Shown: one piece after another, positions 49,701-61,790 of the stretch
Layout: every line of letters starts with the position of its first letter
Position numbering within the stretch: position 1 is the first letter of the stretch
Assembly (NCBI GenBank): GCA_013398055.1
Contig: VZRS01000286.1
Span: 30,018-94,017 of the forward strand
DNA from: Ifrita kowaldi
Lineage: Eukaryota > Chordata > Aves > Passeriformes > Cinclosomatidae
DNA: 64,000 nucleotides
Reading direction: 5' to 3'
Program-made: the position numbers and the translations under genes
Notes under the pieces: model-generated
Seen by the model: the letters and a program-made list of their open reading frames with translations, nothing else
The model's database searches: none
Told to the model about the DNA's origin: nothing

Positions 49701-52700
49701 AGATCAGAGAGATCATCGAAGGCTCCCGGCTTTATGACACTGATCTGGTTGTCAGTGAGATAGAGGTAGACCAGGCTCTTGAGCCCCAGGAAGGCTCCGG
49801 TGGAGATCTCCTTGATCCGTGAGCTCTGGAGGTGCAGGGACACCAGCTTTTTCATGTCACGGAAGCCGTTGGTTGGCAGGATGGGGAAGTTGTTCTTCTG
49901 CAGGTTGAGAAGCCGTGTCTGCTCAGGCACCTTGGGGATCTTCTTCAGCCCTGCATTGTCACAGATGACGTGCTGCAGGTCTCCACCGTGGCAGTGGCAG
50001 CTGGGGGGACATGCCTGCGTGGTGGAGACAAGACATGCCAGCAGGCTGAGGACACCGAAGAAGAAGCCTGACCCGTTCATGGTCAGATCTGGAATTAAGT
50101 GTGGTGGGAAGAGAAGCGGGAGGAGGAGAGAGATGGGTGGGAGAGAGAGAGAGAGAGTAACTGTGTTTGCAGCATACTGAACACAGCCCTATTTATAATG
50201 TTATTAAAAAGCAAAATCCCTTCCCACAAACCACAGGCAGCAGCCAGTTGGAAACAACTGGCTTTGGGAACTTACTGTGAGCTTAACCCCTTGGCACCAG
50301 GCAGAGGAGTGTCCACAGCCCTGCCTGGCCCTACTGCTGAGCGATGTGCAGAGGTGGTTTTCATCTCTGGAGGAAAATAGGAGGCAAATAGTCCGAAAGA
50401 ACCAACGCAGACCTGCTCTGTGGAGAACCTGCCTGGTCCCTGCTGAGCTGAGCAGGGCCCAGATTCACCTGTAGGGGGGAAAACAGCCTGTTTCGGTTGA
50501 ACAGCATAGCAGGGAGCACTGCTGAGCTCCACAGCCACCTCCTGCTGGAGTGTCCAGCAGGCTCTGGGGTTCTATTTAACCTCAGCTGGTCTGGGGAGAA
50601 GCTCCTGGTCCTGTTCTCACAGAGGAAGGTTCGTGGTTGTGGGGGGTGGGGGTGTCTTTTTTTCACTGATCAAGAGGAGTTTGCCTAAACAGGGATTGGA
50701 GGAGGTGGGAGTGCTGTGGGGTTATGGCAAAGGCCAACAGCGCTGCAGTTGCTCTTGCAATGCAAAATTTTGGTTGAACACTTGCAGATCTAGGCTGCAT
50801 TGAGGAGCTGGGCAAGAAAGGGAGTGCAAAGACAGTCTTAATTTCTACTGTGTCTTCTCTTATGAACAGCTGAGGATAACATGGTCATGGTCAGATGAGG
50901 TTGGCACCTTCCAACAGGGGATGGGGCAGCATCAGAGCCTGCAGAGAAGTGGTGGGACAGAGGCTGGTGGATATGAAATGCCAGGCAGTGGTGTAGAGGT
51001 AGGTGGCAATACCTGTGGCTCTTAAGGCAGAGCTGTGGAAAGGGAAAAGCATTGGCGTTGGTAAAGGGATGGAGAGGTAGCAGAGAAAAAAAATCACTGC
51101 TGGAGCTGGGACTGGGATCTGCCTTGGCTCCTGTCTTAGGGTAGCAGTGGCAAAGGTGAATTAACACCACAGGGGATGTCCCCTGCTCTCCCAATAAAGA
51201 AGGCTAAAGCAAAGCAGTTAAAAGCCCCAGTGCCTGCTTCTGTGAGTGTGAAGAGAGAGATCCAGGGGTTGCAGGGTGGGGTTTGGAACTGGAACATTTT
51301 GAACTGATTTCCAGCCAGTTCCTGGCTGCAGCAAGCAGCTGAGAGCTGAGCACATAACTGTGAGCTTGTTGAGATTTCTGCTCCTGAGGCTGGCTGCAGA
51401 GCCCCAGCGGAGCCTGTGCAGAGGCGAGACGGGCTCAAGAAAGGGAGGAAATCCAAGGGCTGACTTAGGACACAGACTGGCTTATTCATGGAGATTTCTG
51501 GGTTTTTCCATTGTTGCAACGAGGAATCAGCCGGCGCCGCCGAGCGTGCTCCGGACCGTGTTATGCAAACGGCCTGGCAGCCCTGCTCTGGTCAGCAGCT
51601 GTCAGTCTAAGCAGTGTTTGCTCTGCAGGACTAATTTGGGGGAGAAAATAGGTTTCTGGGGTGGGAATGTGGTTCTGGTGATCCTGTGGCCAAACGATGA
51701 TGCAATGTGGGACCTTGGTGCAAACCAGGCCATGTCAGGCTTTCAGTGTTTGTCAGCCCTGAGGTGTGATACCCTGATGTGGAGCAGCTCACCTCAGCAC
51801 CAAGAGCTTCTCACCTCTGGAAAGATGCTCTGACCTTGACAGCTCCAGGCTCCTGCTGGAGGGACCTCCTGGTTGCTGTAGGAAGTAAAACCCTTTGATC
51901 AAAACAATGGTATTTTGGCTTATGCCTGGTTCAGTAGGCACCACAATGGCCATGCACATGCTTTATGCTCTGGGGGAGCTCTTTGAGTGTCTTAGTCAAG
52001 ACCTTTGAGACAGAGAAACAGGGGATGGACAGAAACTTCTGTGTTTTCCTTCTTTGCCTCTCCAGTTTGCTGTTCCATGGTTCTGAGAGTGCCCAAGTGT
52101 GCACTGCTCATAAAGCTCAGGCAGGGACCTGGGTGAATGATTGTAAATTTTTTAAAAATCACCTTTAAAGCATCATCTTCTATCTTCATCTTTTATTTTC
52201 TCTCTCTGAGCAGATTCAACCACTTTAGTTTTCACTGTAATCATTTGATGAACAATTCCTGTAGTTATGTACCAGCTATTCTGTGCAAGAGTAACTGATG
52301 GGTGAAATTTAAAACCCTGCCTGTTTCTGCAGGGCACTGAATCTGGGGACTGTATCTGTGCTCCTTCCCTGAGAGTGTGGTACTTGGATTTCCTGTCCCC
52401 TTGCAAAAAATATCATCTAGCAGCTTGCTGCTTCTGCAGAGATTTCAGCCAGTGTGTGTCAGGTTGGAGCAAAAAGTTGATGAGAGCCTTGCAAATCCCA
52501 TCCATAAATACATCCTACCCCCGTGTATTTCTGGAACAAAACCCTTTTCAAAGATTAAACTGCTCAAACCTCAAACCTCCTTCTCTTCCTTTCAGAATAG
52601 AATTCCCTTTCTTCCATCCTTTATCTGATTGCTGGCTGAGGCTGCAGCTTTGGTGGACAGGGACACTCTCTCCCTGCAGGGATGTGTGTGCTGTGGCTGT

Positions 52701-55700
52701 GGACACCAGTGAGGCCTGCAGCTTCCTTGTGAAAATGCTGGGACGTAGCTGCCATGATGCTGCTGTGAGGTGGGAAGCTGTCCCTGCTCCAGGACTCCCA
52801 TCTGCAGTAGAGTTTAGGTGGAGGCCGGGTTTATTTTATTGGTGCCACAGTGGGGTGGCAGCAGGGAAAAGGTGTCCACTCTTCAGCTCCATTTCTCCAG
52901 GCACAAATATGAATAAAAGGAAGTTCTTTCCCCTAGTATTTTTTGATTTCCATGCCTCGGTGAGCACATTCCTGTGGTGGGAGCTATTTGGCATCTGCCG
53001 CAGCTGGCACCTCTCCCCGGCTCCTGGCTGTTTGTGTTTTGAGCTGCTCGCTGGATGGCTCTGCTCTTCCCACACCAGGTTTTGCAGCCCTCAACTGGCC
53101 AGCAAATGTCCAGCCATCCTCAAAAGCCCTCCTGGGTCCCGGTCGTGGGTGGTTTGCAGTCTGGAGGTGACAATGGAGCAGTGTCGGTGTCCCTGTGCCG
53201 CAGTTGTGGGGAGCTGGGTCCTGGCCAGCTCCTACCTCACACATCCCCTGGGACCAGCACTGCAAGGACATCGCAGAAGAGGCAGGATTACCCCACCACC
53301 CTCTCTTTTTTAATTGATTAACAGTTCTGCAAACATTCCTGGTGACTTGCAGATGCTGGACTCCCCTCCTGTCTTTCTCGGAGCTGTTGTGGGCTAAGCA
53401 AATAAATACAGTTTTTGATGCAGTATAAATACAGATTTGGGGTGTTTCTTCGATGCTGAAGGTCTGAACTGGTTTGGTACAATATTGGAGATGGTCTTTT
53501 CCATGTTTAATCTTTATTTTTTAAAGTATGAACAGTTCTGGCATATCAAGACAGCTCCACGTTAAAATATTCCATTGCTCTTTTAAGCCTGATTCTGTAG
53601 ATTTTAGGGGCTCCAGATCTGGTTTCTTGTGTCAGTGAAGACTTGCAATCAGCTTCTTGAAGTGCCACCAGTGTAGCTGGCCTTGGGGTGCAGCCCTCCT
53701 CATTTTGGCTGGAGGTGAGGGCTCAGGCAGCTTCTGGGGCTGTCCTGAAGTGCCCCAGCCCTTGTGGAGCTGAGCGCCTGGCACTGGGTGCTGGGTTGGG
53801 AGCAGGGCAGGAGGAGGTGCAAGCTCTGCAGTGTCCCATGGATTTGTCCCAAGGGCAAAGTACACTCCAGGCAGAGTTTGCAGAGCAGTGGTGGGTGGGC
53901 AAAGGGGAGTCCCAGAGACTTTCCTGGGTTCCCCCCCTTCCAGGCGGCACTTGAGAGTCCCACCAGTGGCATCCAGGGCTCTGAGTTCAGACCTGAATTG
54001 CCATTTTTCTTTGAAATGCTTGAAGGGTCCTCACCACTGCAGTGTGGGGGCTGCTTGTTAAGCTGGAGGAGGTGATGGTGGGTCCACCTCCTTCCTTCTG
54101 ATGGTTTTCTTCCACTGTAGCATGGCCTCCACCCATTGACCTGTTGCCAGTTTGGCTCCCCATTGATGTCCACCCACCCTTCCCTTCTGCTGATTCCAGC
54201 AGCTGCTGGATGAGGCTCTTGGCCTCTCCTGTGAAGCTCACCCAGCCCTTACAGCCTCTCCCAGCCCTGCCGTGTCCACCCTGCGAGACACCAGACGTTC
54301 CCTAGCATCCCACTGCTCTGGCCAGGGCTCTTGTCCTGGTTTGCAGAGCCTCTTCCCTTGTGGAGCACCACTGATCCATGCAAGACTTCTGCCTTTCCCG
54401 AATGCTCCCCAGCCATTAGTCCCCTCTGTTCTCGAAATGGAAAATGCACTCCGTGTGGTGACAGCTTCTCTGCTTGTCCTTGGCCTCCCCATCCCACCCC
54501 ACCTTGCTTTTGGGGAGGACCTGATGAATAGGTGGTTTCTGTAGCTGTGGGAGTGGGCTGTGATAACATTTAAAATGCTGCATGGAAGCAACAAGATCCT
54601 GGGCTTCCAGCTGTGTGTTTGGTGGGAGCTGAGCTCTTCAAATCCTTAGGGATGTTACCTTTGCCCCTGGATTTTTGCTGAGTTTCCTTCTCCAACAGCT
54701 TTGAGCATCCAGATATCCCCAAAGCAGTGGGTTTCTACCTTCATGTGACACTTTGTACATTTCCTCTCACGTTTTGTTTTTAATTTCACTTTTCCCAAAT
54801 GCATTGGCACCAGCACTAGGGAGGATGGAATTAATTGCACAGCAAAGACCTTTTATCACACTGTGGATAAACCAGTAACTGCCCATGTCTTTGCTGGTTG
54901 CCACTGGGCAGCGCTTCTGCACTGCTGGCAGGAAGGGGGAAATAGTTCCAAGCCTCAAGGCTTCTGCTTGGCCTGGAGAGAAGAGAGGCAGCTTTAACTC
55001 CAGACCACGAGGAGCAGCTTGTCCTCTCTGGGCAATAACAGGAGATTCATTCCCATGCAGTCTCAGGCTGGGCACACTGGGTTGTCCTTTTGGTCTCCTC
55101 CTGAGGCAAAGCCATTGCATGCCACAGCACAAAGAAGGTGCTTTGGGCACCTAATACTTTTGGGATCTTTTTTAAGCCCCATCCAAACTGGGACTGTCTG
55201 GCAGCTCTCTTGGTGGGGAGAGATGCCAACAGGATGGCCACCCTTGGAGATTTGTCCTGCAAGACCTGTTTGTTTGTGTCCTGATGTTTTTGACACAAAG
55301 ATGGTACTGTTGCTGGGGAAGGAAATGAGATCTTGGTGCGGCACGGGCTGGATGTGATCAGAAGTTGTTTTTTGCAGCAGCAAAGTTGACCTGAAGGTTC
55401 AGGAATATTCCAATACAATTTGGGTTAGTGGGGTATCTCCAAAGCAAGGAGACGCATGTCCCCAGAGGACAGAAAAATTTAGGGTGATCTTGGCAGTGAG
55501 CAGCTGAGTGAGGGAAGGTTGTTGCTCAGTTGAGAATGATTTGGAGCTGGCTGTGATGGGAAGGGCTGGGGTTGACTCTGGTGGAGACGTCTGAGACAGA
55601 CACACTCGGCACGGGTTTAGGGATAATTAGATCCATCCAGCATGTTACACTGAGAGGGGTTCAAAGGGCCTCTTAGAGGTCCCTGAGCACATCTCTTGGG

Positions 55701-58700
55701 TTGCCAGTCTGCTTTCTGTTGTTCATTATGCCCTCTTTGAAGTCTGAAAATCCCTATTATTTCATGGTTAATTTGCTGCTTTTTTTCTGAGGCCAATATT
55801 GTCTCCAGCAAAGCTCAATTTCTGTAGGCTTCAGTTTGGCAGTTCAAGCCCTGCCATCATCATCCTCCAGCGTGGCACAACCAGAGGCTGGTGATCAGGG
55901 GTGTGAAGATCCTCCCTGGGCAGTGCACAGGTCCAGGGCTGGGTGTCCTCCAAGGAACCCATGCCCTCCTGCAGCCCTGACCTTCTGCTCCAGTGCCACC
56001 CCACTTGGGGTACTGGTGGTGCAAACCTCAGCCTTTTCATCACAGCTTTCAGCAGCAGTTGAATGTGGAGGGCACTGGGTTTTTATTGCTGTTGAATGCA
56101 GAGGGAAACCAAGGAGCAGAGGGCTGATGTGGCTTGTTCCAAGTTATACAGTAAATAAGCAGCACAGCTGGCAAAAACCCAGGGTCTTCAGAGTCCCCAC
56201 TGTCCCCACCAGATCAGCCTGCCTCCCAAATGTTTACTAAAGAGACTGGAGTCTGATTGTTTTTACTTTATTTTTAATTTTAGATGCTTCCCTCTTCAGG
56301 CTGTTTTGCCTGTTCCACAGTGACCAGTATTTGAACAGCACTAGCAGGAAATGTTTGGGAAATGTGGTTTAAAAAACACAGACCTGCTAAGATGTTCTTT
56401 TTATTCCTGGTTTATACAGAGGCTTAGGATTCACAAAGAATGAATCTCTTGTTGGTAGGAGCAAGTTAGGCAGCAGTTTGTTTTGGAGCTGTCCTTGTCA
56501 TCACTGAGGGCAGGACTGATCTGGGTGTTGGGGGGTCACTTCTGCTCCTATAGTAAAAAAGGGCTTTGCTGTCAATTATGTTTTGTATTCATGTAGCTCG
56601 TCTTGAAGCCAAGGGTCCAAGCTGGAATCTTTGCCTCTGGAAACCTCTGCTTTGACACCAGATACAGCTCCAGTGGAAATTATGGAGCTGATGCTGAAAT
56701 TATTGGGTGAGGTTTTCTGGACTGAATTACACCAGATGACAAGGCTGAATGATGTTAAGTGTCCCTTTGGGTCATGAAAGCTAGGAATCTTCACGAATAT
56801 CTCCAAGTTTAAATTGGTGTGTGGGGTTTAGTGGAAGCGTGGTTTCATCTGCTGCTGAAAATGGAGATGTTGGATGCTCCACGTGTCAGATAAGGGTTGG
56901 GAAGGACAGCAGTGCTGGCACAAGGGTTTGCTCCATCCCTTGCCTCCATCCTGGGAATACAGCTGGGGAAAACCATCCTAAGAGGGAGGTAACATCTTGG
57001 AAAGATCTGGAGCAACATCCTGGTGTCTGGCTACAGAGTGATGTGTTGGGGAAGGCAGTGATTGGGAAGCAGATGAGGGGCTGGAGGTTCAGACCTCCAG
57101 GGTCCGTGTTGCCCTCTGGACCAGTTGGAAAGCCCATTCGTGAGGGTGTTTATGGGGACAAGCCATGGGCCAAGGCAGCAATAGCTGGTGTTTGGGGTAC
57201 AGGGCACAATGCCAAGCATCTGGAGGAGCCTGGTGAGCCATAGCACTCACAGCATCATCATGCCAGGGAGCTGCCTGCTCCTGCATCCAGTTAAACTGCT
57301 GGAGCGACCCGGAGAGGCAGCAAGGATTGACTCAGGGCTTGGCTGGGATCCTGGGACCAACACTGCAATTCATCCAGCAGAGTAAAACAAAAAAACAAAG
57401 GCACTGGGATTTTTCATAAGTGTTTAAGGTCTTGGATTTGGGTCTGGTCAGTCATTTGATTCAGCCACAGGACTCATATTAGTGGGTGGGAGAGAAATCC
57501 AGTCTGAGCATGAGATGCTGTGGGTTTGCACCCGGCTGGGAAGTTGTCCTTGTGTCTGGGAGCAGAAGCCTATTGACAGTCGCTCCTTGGGGGCCACCAG
57601 GCTCCAAGCAGAGCAGTTTGCACCAAATGGTCCCTGCAGCATCCTGGAGAAGTTCTTCTCCAGATTCCTGGATAAAAGCAGGCTCCAGCTTGGATTCACA
57701 CTGACCCTGGTGCAGTCAACAAGAGCATCAGCCGTTGTGACAGACTGTGCCCAACATGAGATCCTCCAGCAGCTCCAAGCAGTGGGAAGCACCACATGCT
57801 CCAGTGTTATTACCCACTGTTGTATGCTATACCAGCGTTGTGTTCAGCTCATTCAGGATATTTTCATCCTTATTCAGATGCTTCATCATAGTCCTTTGCA
57901 AAGCCCACGTTAATTTGGGGCACAGTGTCTGGAGCTGGGTGAGCACCATGCCCAAGCCATGGACCACGTAGGCACACCTGGGCATTTGCTCTGAAGGAAC
58001 TGACCAGATCTGGGTGCCAAGGCAATGTGATGAGTCAGAGCTGCTCACACGTCAGTCTGGAGAAGTGGAGGAGAAATGAGGAAATGCTTCCCACATCAGC
58101 ACTTTCACAGCCATGCCCTCCCAGCAAAGCAGCCACCAGTGACATTACTGGGGTGACATTTCTGTGAGTGGGTTAGAGACACCAGAGCAGTGCTCCAGCA
58201 GCTCCCACTGCTGAAACACAGCTCCCAGGAGCTGGAGATGGAGCAGCAATCCCAGCGATGGTGCTGTTGGCGCAGCTCAGAGCTGCCCAGGGCACCTCCT
58301 GTGCAGCTCCCACTGCCTCAGCCAGGCCACTGAGCTGGGCATAAAGTGCTGGAATTTTCCTCTGAGGAGAAGTGACCTTCAGCTGAGGTGGCTCAGAGCC
58401 TGCTGTCGGGATTAGCTGTGAGGGAGGTTTAGCAGCAAGGAGCTTTTGTCCTGCTGTGAGGCTTTGGGTCTGTAAGGGCAGCTGTGCCGAGTGTTGAGCA
58501 GCCTCATGATGCCCTTACAAGGTTTACAGGAGCTGATGTCTGCACAAAAGGATCTGCAGCAAGCAGCTGTGCTGCAGGACACACTGTCTCCCACAGGAGC
58601 CTGCTGCTGGCTCCAGGGTTTTTCCAAAGTGATGTCCTACGTTCCCTGAGCTGTTAGAGATGCAAGGCAAACTCAGCACCTTGGCTGCAAGGGTACCAAG

Positions 58701-61651
58701 GCAAAGTCAGTGTCTGGCAGAGATGGTGTGGAGTCAACAGGAAAGGGCTTGGAGAAGCAAGAGTTAAAAAAGAGGATGGTGAACCCTGGAGTCCTCCAAA
58801 AGTAGCAGTTGGGGTGTCAAAAGTACATGACACCCCAAGTGTTGTGGGTGATGGGTCTGGAGCACTGTGAGGGAGGTGAGGAAGGCCATGGCAGGCAGGT
58901 GCAGTGATGCTTTAGCTCCTGTTTCTCCAAGACTCTCTGGCAGAAGTGTCTGGAGGGCCCCATCCACAGCCAGGAGAGCAGGGCTTCCTGTGACCTGAGT
59001 GGCTTGGGAGAACATCCTCCTTCCACCCCACTGTCCCCTGCAGTCATGACCAGCTTTGTCTTTCCCATGCCCTGAGCTGTGGGTCCCTTTACCCCTTGAG
59101 ACACATTTCCTCTCCTGTGTTTGCAGGTTGCCTATGGGACCACAGAAAACAGCCCTGTCACCTTCATGGGGTTCCCCAATGACAGCATCGACCGGAAAAC
59201 TGAGACAGTGGGATGCATCTTTCCCCACACAGAGGTGACCATGACCTTCCCCACCTGCTCCAGGTCCTCTGCCAGCAGCAGACCTCATTCCATTCTCCCT
59301 GTCTGGTGCTGGTGTCTAACTAAGCCCTTCTTTTCTTCCAGGCAAAAATCGAGGATCCAGAAACAGGGCAATCTGTGCCTCTGAACACTCCTGGGGAGCT
59401 TCAGATCCGTGGCTACTGCGTCATGCTGGGCTACTGGAACGACCCTGCCAAGACAAGAGAAGTGATCACTGCTGAGAGGTGGTACAAGACAGGGTGAGTC
59501 TGGGAACAGCCCCACTACTCCCAGACTGTCCCACAGGGTGACACTGGATGGGGATGCATGGGTGTGTATAGGAGCGCTTGGCTGGGATTTCCAAAGTAGA
59601 GAAAACTTTCCTAATTTATCCCTCTGATTTGTGTGTGCCACTTCAGAACTGCTTTTAGCACAGAGCCCTTAGTGCTGAGTGTCCCTGGAGAGGGGGATTG
59701 TCACTGGGCTCTTGTGGATCGACCGATTGTGGGGGTACAGGGCAGAGGCAGGAGTTGCTCTCCCCTAAACCCTGGTGCTTGTGTGGATGTTGCCAATTTC
59801 TGTAACAGGAGCTCTTTGATCTCTTCCATGTGTTCAGGTGGCATCTCAGCTATTATCCTCTGGATACCACCCTGGCTGGGTGGGAGCATCAGCCATTCTT
59901 CCACCCAGCTGGGACAGGACTAGGAGGGTGTTCTCATTGCAGGGACCTCGCGAGCCTGGATGAGCATGGCTACTGCAAAATTGTAGGGCGTTGCAAGGAC
60001 ATGATTATTCGGGGAGGTGAGAACATCTACCCAGCAGAACTTGAGCAGTTCCTCCACACCCATCCCAAGGTTGAGGAGGTCCAGGTGAGTGGGAGGAGGT
60101 GCGGTGGGTGAGCAGCTGTTTTTGGGAATCCTGTACATAAAGTTTGTGGGATTGCTGCTTGGAACCTGGTTGTCTTTCCCTGTTTTCAGCATCAAATTCT
60201 ATGTAATATCGGTTAGCAAAGAGGAGGGAGAGACTCATGGGATGGAAGGGGTGGGCAGAGCTCCTGGCATGGGGCATATGGACTGGGGCAATCCCCTTGT
60301 GCTCCAGCTGCACATCTGCAAAGTGCCTGTCATTCTTCAGTTTTAAATTTCCTGTCCGCTTTCATAGCTCCCTCTGAAATTCTTACTCAGAAAGCAGTCT
60401 GGAAGGATAGTTTTTACTGATAATTGCTCAACTCTGACATCCAGGAAGACACTTCCAACAAGTCCCTGGAGATGAGGAGTGAGACTTTGTTTCACCCCTT
60501 TGCAAGACAACAAAGATTTCCAGGACTGAGCAGCTGCTCCCAGTCTGCTGGGATTGTTCTCCTCCAGGTTTTGTGCCAGACAAGTTTCCCCATAAATAAA
60601 CTGGTTATTTAGTCAGAGTTCTGCCTGTGCCAGGCAAGCATCTCTCCTTGGATCAGTCTCAGTGCAGATGGGTTGCAAACCAGCCCTGTTTATGTGGTTT
60701 GTAGGGCTTTATGTCACTGCTCTGGACTCAAAAGGATCAACGTGTCTCTAGGAGTTTGCAATACTGGTACAAGGCGGGGAATGACAGTAGGATTCTTGTG
60801 GAATAGTGGGAGCAAACTTTTGAGAGAGCTCAGGCTTGGAAAGCCCATTTACTGGTGTCACAGGCAATGGCCCACTAAGAGCTGTGATTATAAGGGTTTC
60901 CAATAATCCTTTAGTTCAACCTCATCCCTCCCCTGCCATTCCATCTGGAGATCCTAAAGCACTCGTGGCAGCCTACCAAGTCTCCTGTTGTTTGTGAAAC
61001 CTCTTGCCCCATTTTTTTGGAAGCAGAGGGATGACAGGTCCATGTTGCACCCACAATGCTGCAGCAACCTGTGGTATGGGGTCAGGGAACACGCCATGGG
61101 CCAGCACACAGAACCCATGGGAGGACAGGGACGTCCCCAAGGGTCACACCATCCATCTGTCCCAACCAGGTGGTTGGTGTGAAGGATTCGAGGATGGGAG
61201 AAGAGATCTGTGCCTGCATCCGACTGCGGGCTGGGCAAGACTGCACCGAGGAAGAGATTAAAGCTTTCTGCAAAGGGAAGGTAGGTCCCGAGTCCTCAGT
61301 TTCCTTCCAGACCAGTATACCTGTTGGCTGCTGGGGGCTGGTGGATGAAAGCCCATGGATTTAGAGCACTGGGGGACCCAGCCCTGACAGTGTCAGGCTG
61401 TTCCTTTTGGGTTGTGCAGCCCTTGTTTTTCTCTTCCCAGATCTCCCATTTCAAGATCCCACATTATGTTGTGTTTGTGAGCCAGTACCCACTCACTGTC
61501 TCAGGCAAGGTAAGAGGGGGCTGGGGCAGGGCAGGAACCCTGGCATTCTGTCCCAGCTCCTCTCTGAGTCTCTCTCCCTCCTCTCTGCACTCTATTCCAG
61601 ATTCAGAAATACAAGTTGAGGGAGCAGATGGAGCAGCACCTTCAGCTCTGA
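25756..61651 (+). CDS. ACSF2: Acyl-CoA synthetase family member 2, mitochondrial
   Basis: The likely ATG (25756) opens an exon that is lost in Ns after three codons. Fifteen further exons were placed: 31152-31347, 33109-33237, 34221-34274, 36824-36942, 37168-37330, 37723-37818, 38725-38873, 39491-39582, 40660-40736, 59127-59234, 59342-59493, 59943-60084, 61170-61280, 61441-61509 and 61601-61651 (stop TGA). They join in phase to 568 residues plus the missing N-terminus; human is 615. AMP-forming motifs are intact: the TSGTTGSPKG loop across exons 37168-37330/37723-37818, YGTTE in 59127-59234, KDMIIRGGENIYPAELE in 59943-60084, and the catalytic Lys context PLTVSGK-IQK in the last two exons. The enzyme activates medium-chain fatty acids to acyl-CoA in mitochondria; its targeting peptide would lie in the gapped exon. 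The donor at 34274 (AAG|GTTCGT) is weak. The 18.4-kb intron from 40737 holds CHAD on the other strand. Confidence 0.96.
25765..25871. other. Assembly gap (107 N) inside ACSF2 exon 1
   Basis: A run of 107 Ns begins three codons after the probable ACSF2 start codon and removes most of the first exon. It directly follows the GC-hexamer tract. The real size of the missing piece is not known. Confidence 0.99.
25885..25950. repeat. Minisatellite-like repeat, 40-bp period
   Basis: The same 26-base block (TGGATGAGAAGGTATGGGGG plus CTATAG) occurs at 25885-25910 and 25925-25950. More copies may have been lost in the adjoining gap. Confidence 0.8.
27042..27074. repeat. (CAAAA)n / poly-A simple repeat
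   Basis: Several CAAAA units run into a poly-A stretch. It lies in ACSF2 intron 1. Confidence 0.85.
32228..32626 (-). mobile_element. CR1 LINE fragment (~400 bp), antisense
   Basis: It begins with the reversed terminal repeat (AATCACAGAATCACAGAATC), then GGAAAAGACCTCCAAGA, and extends through the reversed CR1 body (GAAATTCTTCCTGATGTCCA, CTCCTTTTCTCCAGGCTGAG). It is the longest CR1 piece in the window, in ACSF2 intron 2. The terminal repeat and length fit a more recent insertion than the short tails elsewhere. Confidence 0.92.
39391..39426. repeat. (GGGAT)n microsatellite
   Basis: About six GGGAT/GGGGT units lie in the ACSF2 intron before exon 39491-39582, about 65 bp from its splice acceptor. 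It is polymorphism-prone and G-rich. Confidence 0.85.
40737..44921 (+). other. Left part of the large ACSF2 intron
   Basis: No exons recognised on either strand between ACSF2 exon 40660-40736 and the 3' end of CHAD. The sequence appears unique and non-coding. Confidence 0.5.
44922..44927 (-). terminator. CHAD: CHAD poly(A) signal
   Basis: AATAAA on the minus strand about 265 bp beyond the CHAD stop codon, giving a short 3' UTR. Other AATAAA copies further left cannot be excluded. Confidence 0.55.
45189..50080 (-). CDS. CHAD: Chondroadherin, secreted leucine-rich-repeat matrix protein
   Basis: Three coding exons: 49301-50080 (ATG 50080-50078), 45495-45658 and 45189-45330 (stop TAA 45191-45189). 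They join to 361 residues; human is 359. Residues 1-23 are a signal peptide ending STTQA. An LRRNT cap follows with CPPSCHCHGG...C, then about ten to eleven 24-residue leucine-rich repeats (for example LRWLFLSDNSLTNL and LEELKLSHNPIEVIPDNAF). The LRRCT cap has NPWHCNCQLAPL and later Cys residues, and the C-terminal tail is basic (KRSRKGSRH). An NRT glycosylation sequon lies in the C-terminal cap. Chondroadherin is a class IV small leucine-rich protein of cartilage that binds collagen II and integrin alpha2beta1. The gene is wholly inside an ACSF2 intron on the opposite strand. A TATA promoter at 50189-50197 suggests tissue-restricted expression. Confidence 0.97.
45765..45930 (+). mobile_element. 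CR1 LINE 3'-end fragment
   Basis: The CR1 tail phrases GTGTTCAAGGCCAGGTTGGA and AATGTCCCTTCCAAGCC are followed by ATTCTATCATTCTATGA at the end. It lies in the CHAD intron between coding exons 1 and 2, antisense to CHAD. Confidence 0.88.
50139..50158. repeat. (GA)n microsatellite in the CHAD 5' UTR region
   Basis: About nine GA dinucleotides. Read on the CHAD strand it is a CT tract between the TATA box and the start codon, so it probably lies in the 5' leader. Confidence 0.8.
50189..50197 (-). promoter_or_regulatory. CHAD: CHAD TATA box
   Basis: On the minus strand TATAAATAG lies about 110 bp upstream of the CHAD start codon. This would place transcription start near 50160-50165 and give an unspliced leader of about 80 bp. 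An AG at about 50087 preceded by pyrimidines would alternatively allow a spliced leader. Confidence 0.65.
50198..59126 (+). other. Right part of the large ACSF2 intron
   Basis: Nearly 9 kb without a recognisable exon, RNA gene or large repeat. Several open frames exist here, the longest about 312 codons at 52375-53313. None has family motifs, and their composition is that of ordinary translated intron. Confidence 0.5.
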
Positions 61652-61784
61652 GATTGGGAAGACAGAGCAAAAACCATGCTAAATCAGCCATTTCAGTCAG
61701 CTCTGAGTCTGCTTTTCACCTGTGCCTTGGTCTAAGCAGTGGAGACTTTCCCTCCCTGACATCAGGCCGATGGCACTCTTAGTC

Positions 61785-61790
61785 AATAAA
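61785..61790 (+). terminator. ACSF2: ACSF2 poly(A) signal
   Basis: AATAAA about 135 bp after the ACSF2 stop codon, giving a short 3' UTR. Confidence 0.75.

Noticed and set aside
52375..53313. 312-codon open frame inside the large ACSF2 intron
   Set aside because: No signal, motif or repeat pattern of a known family, and no supporting splice or promoter context. Long open frames are expected by chance in a 9-kb GC-moderate intron.
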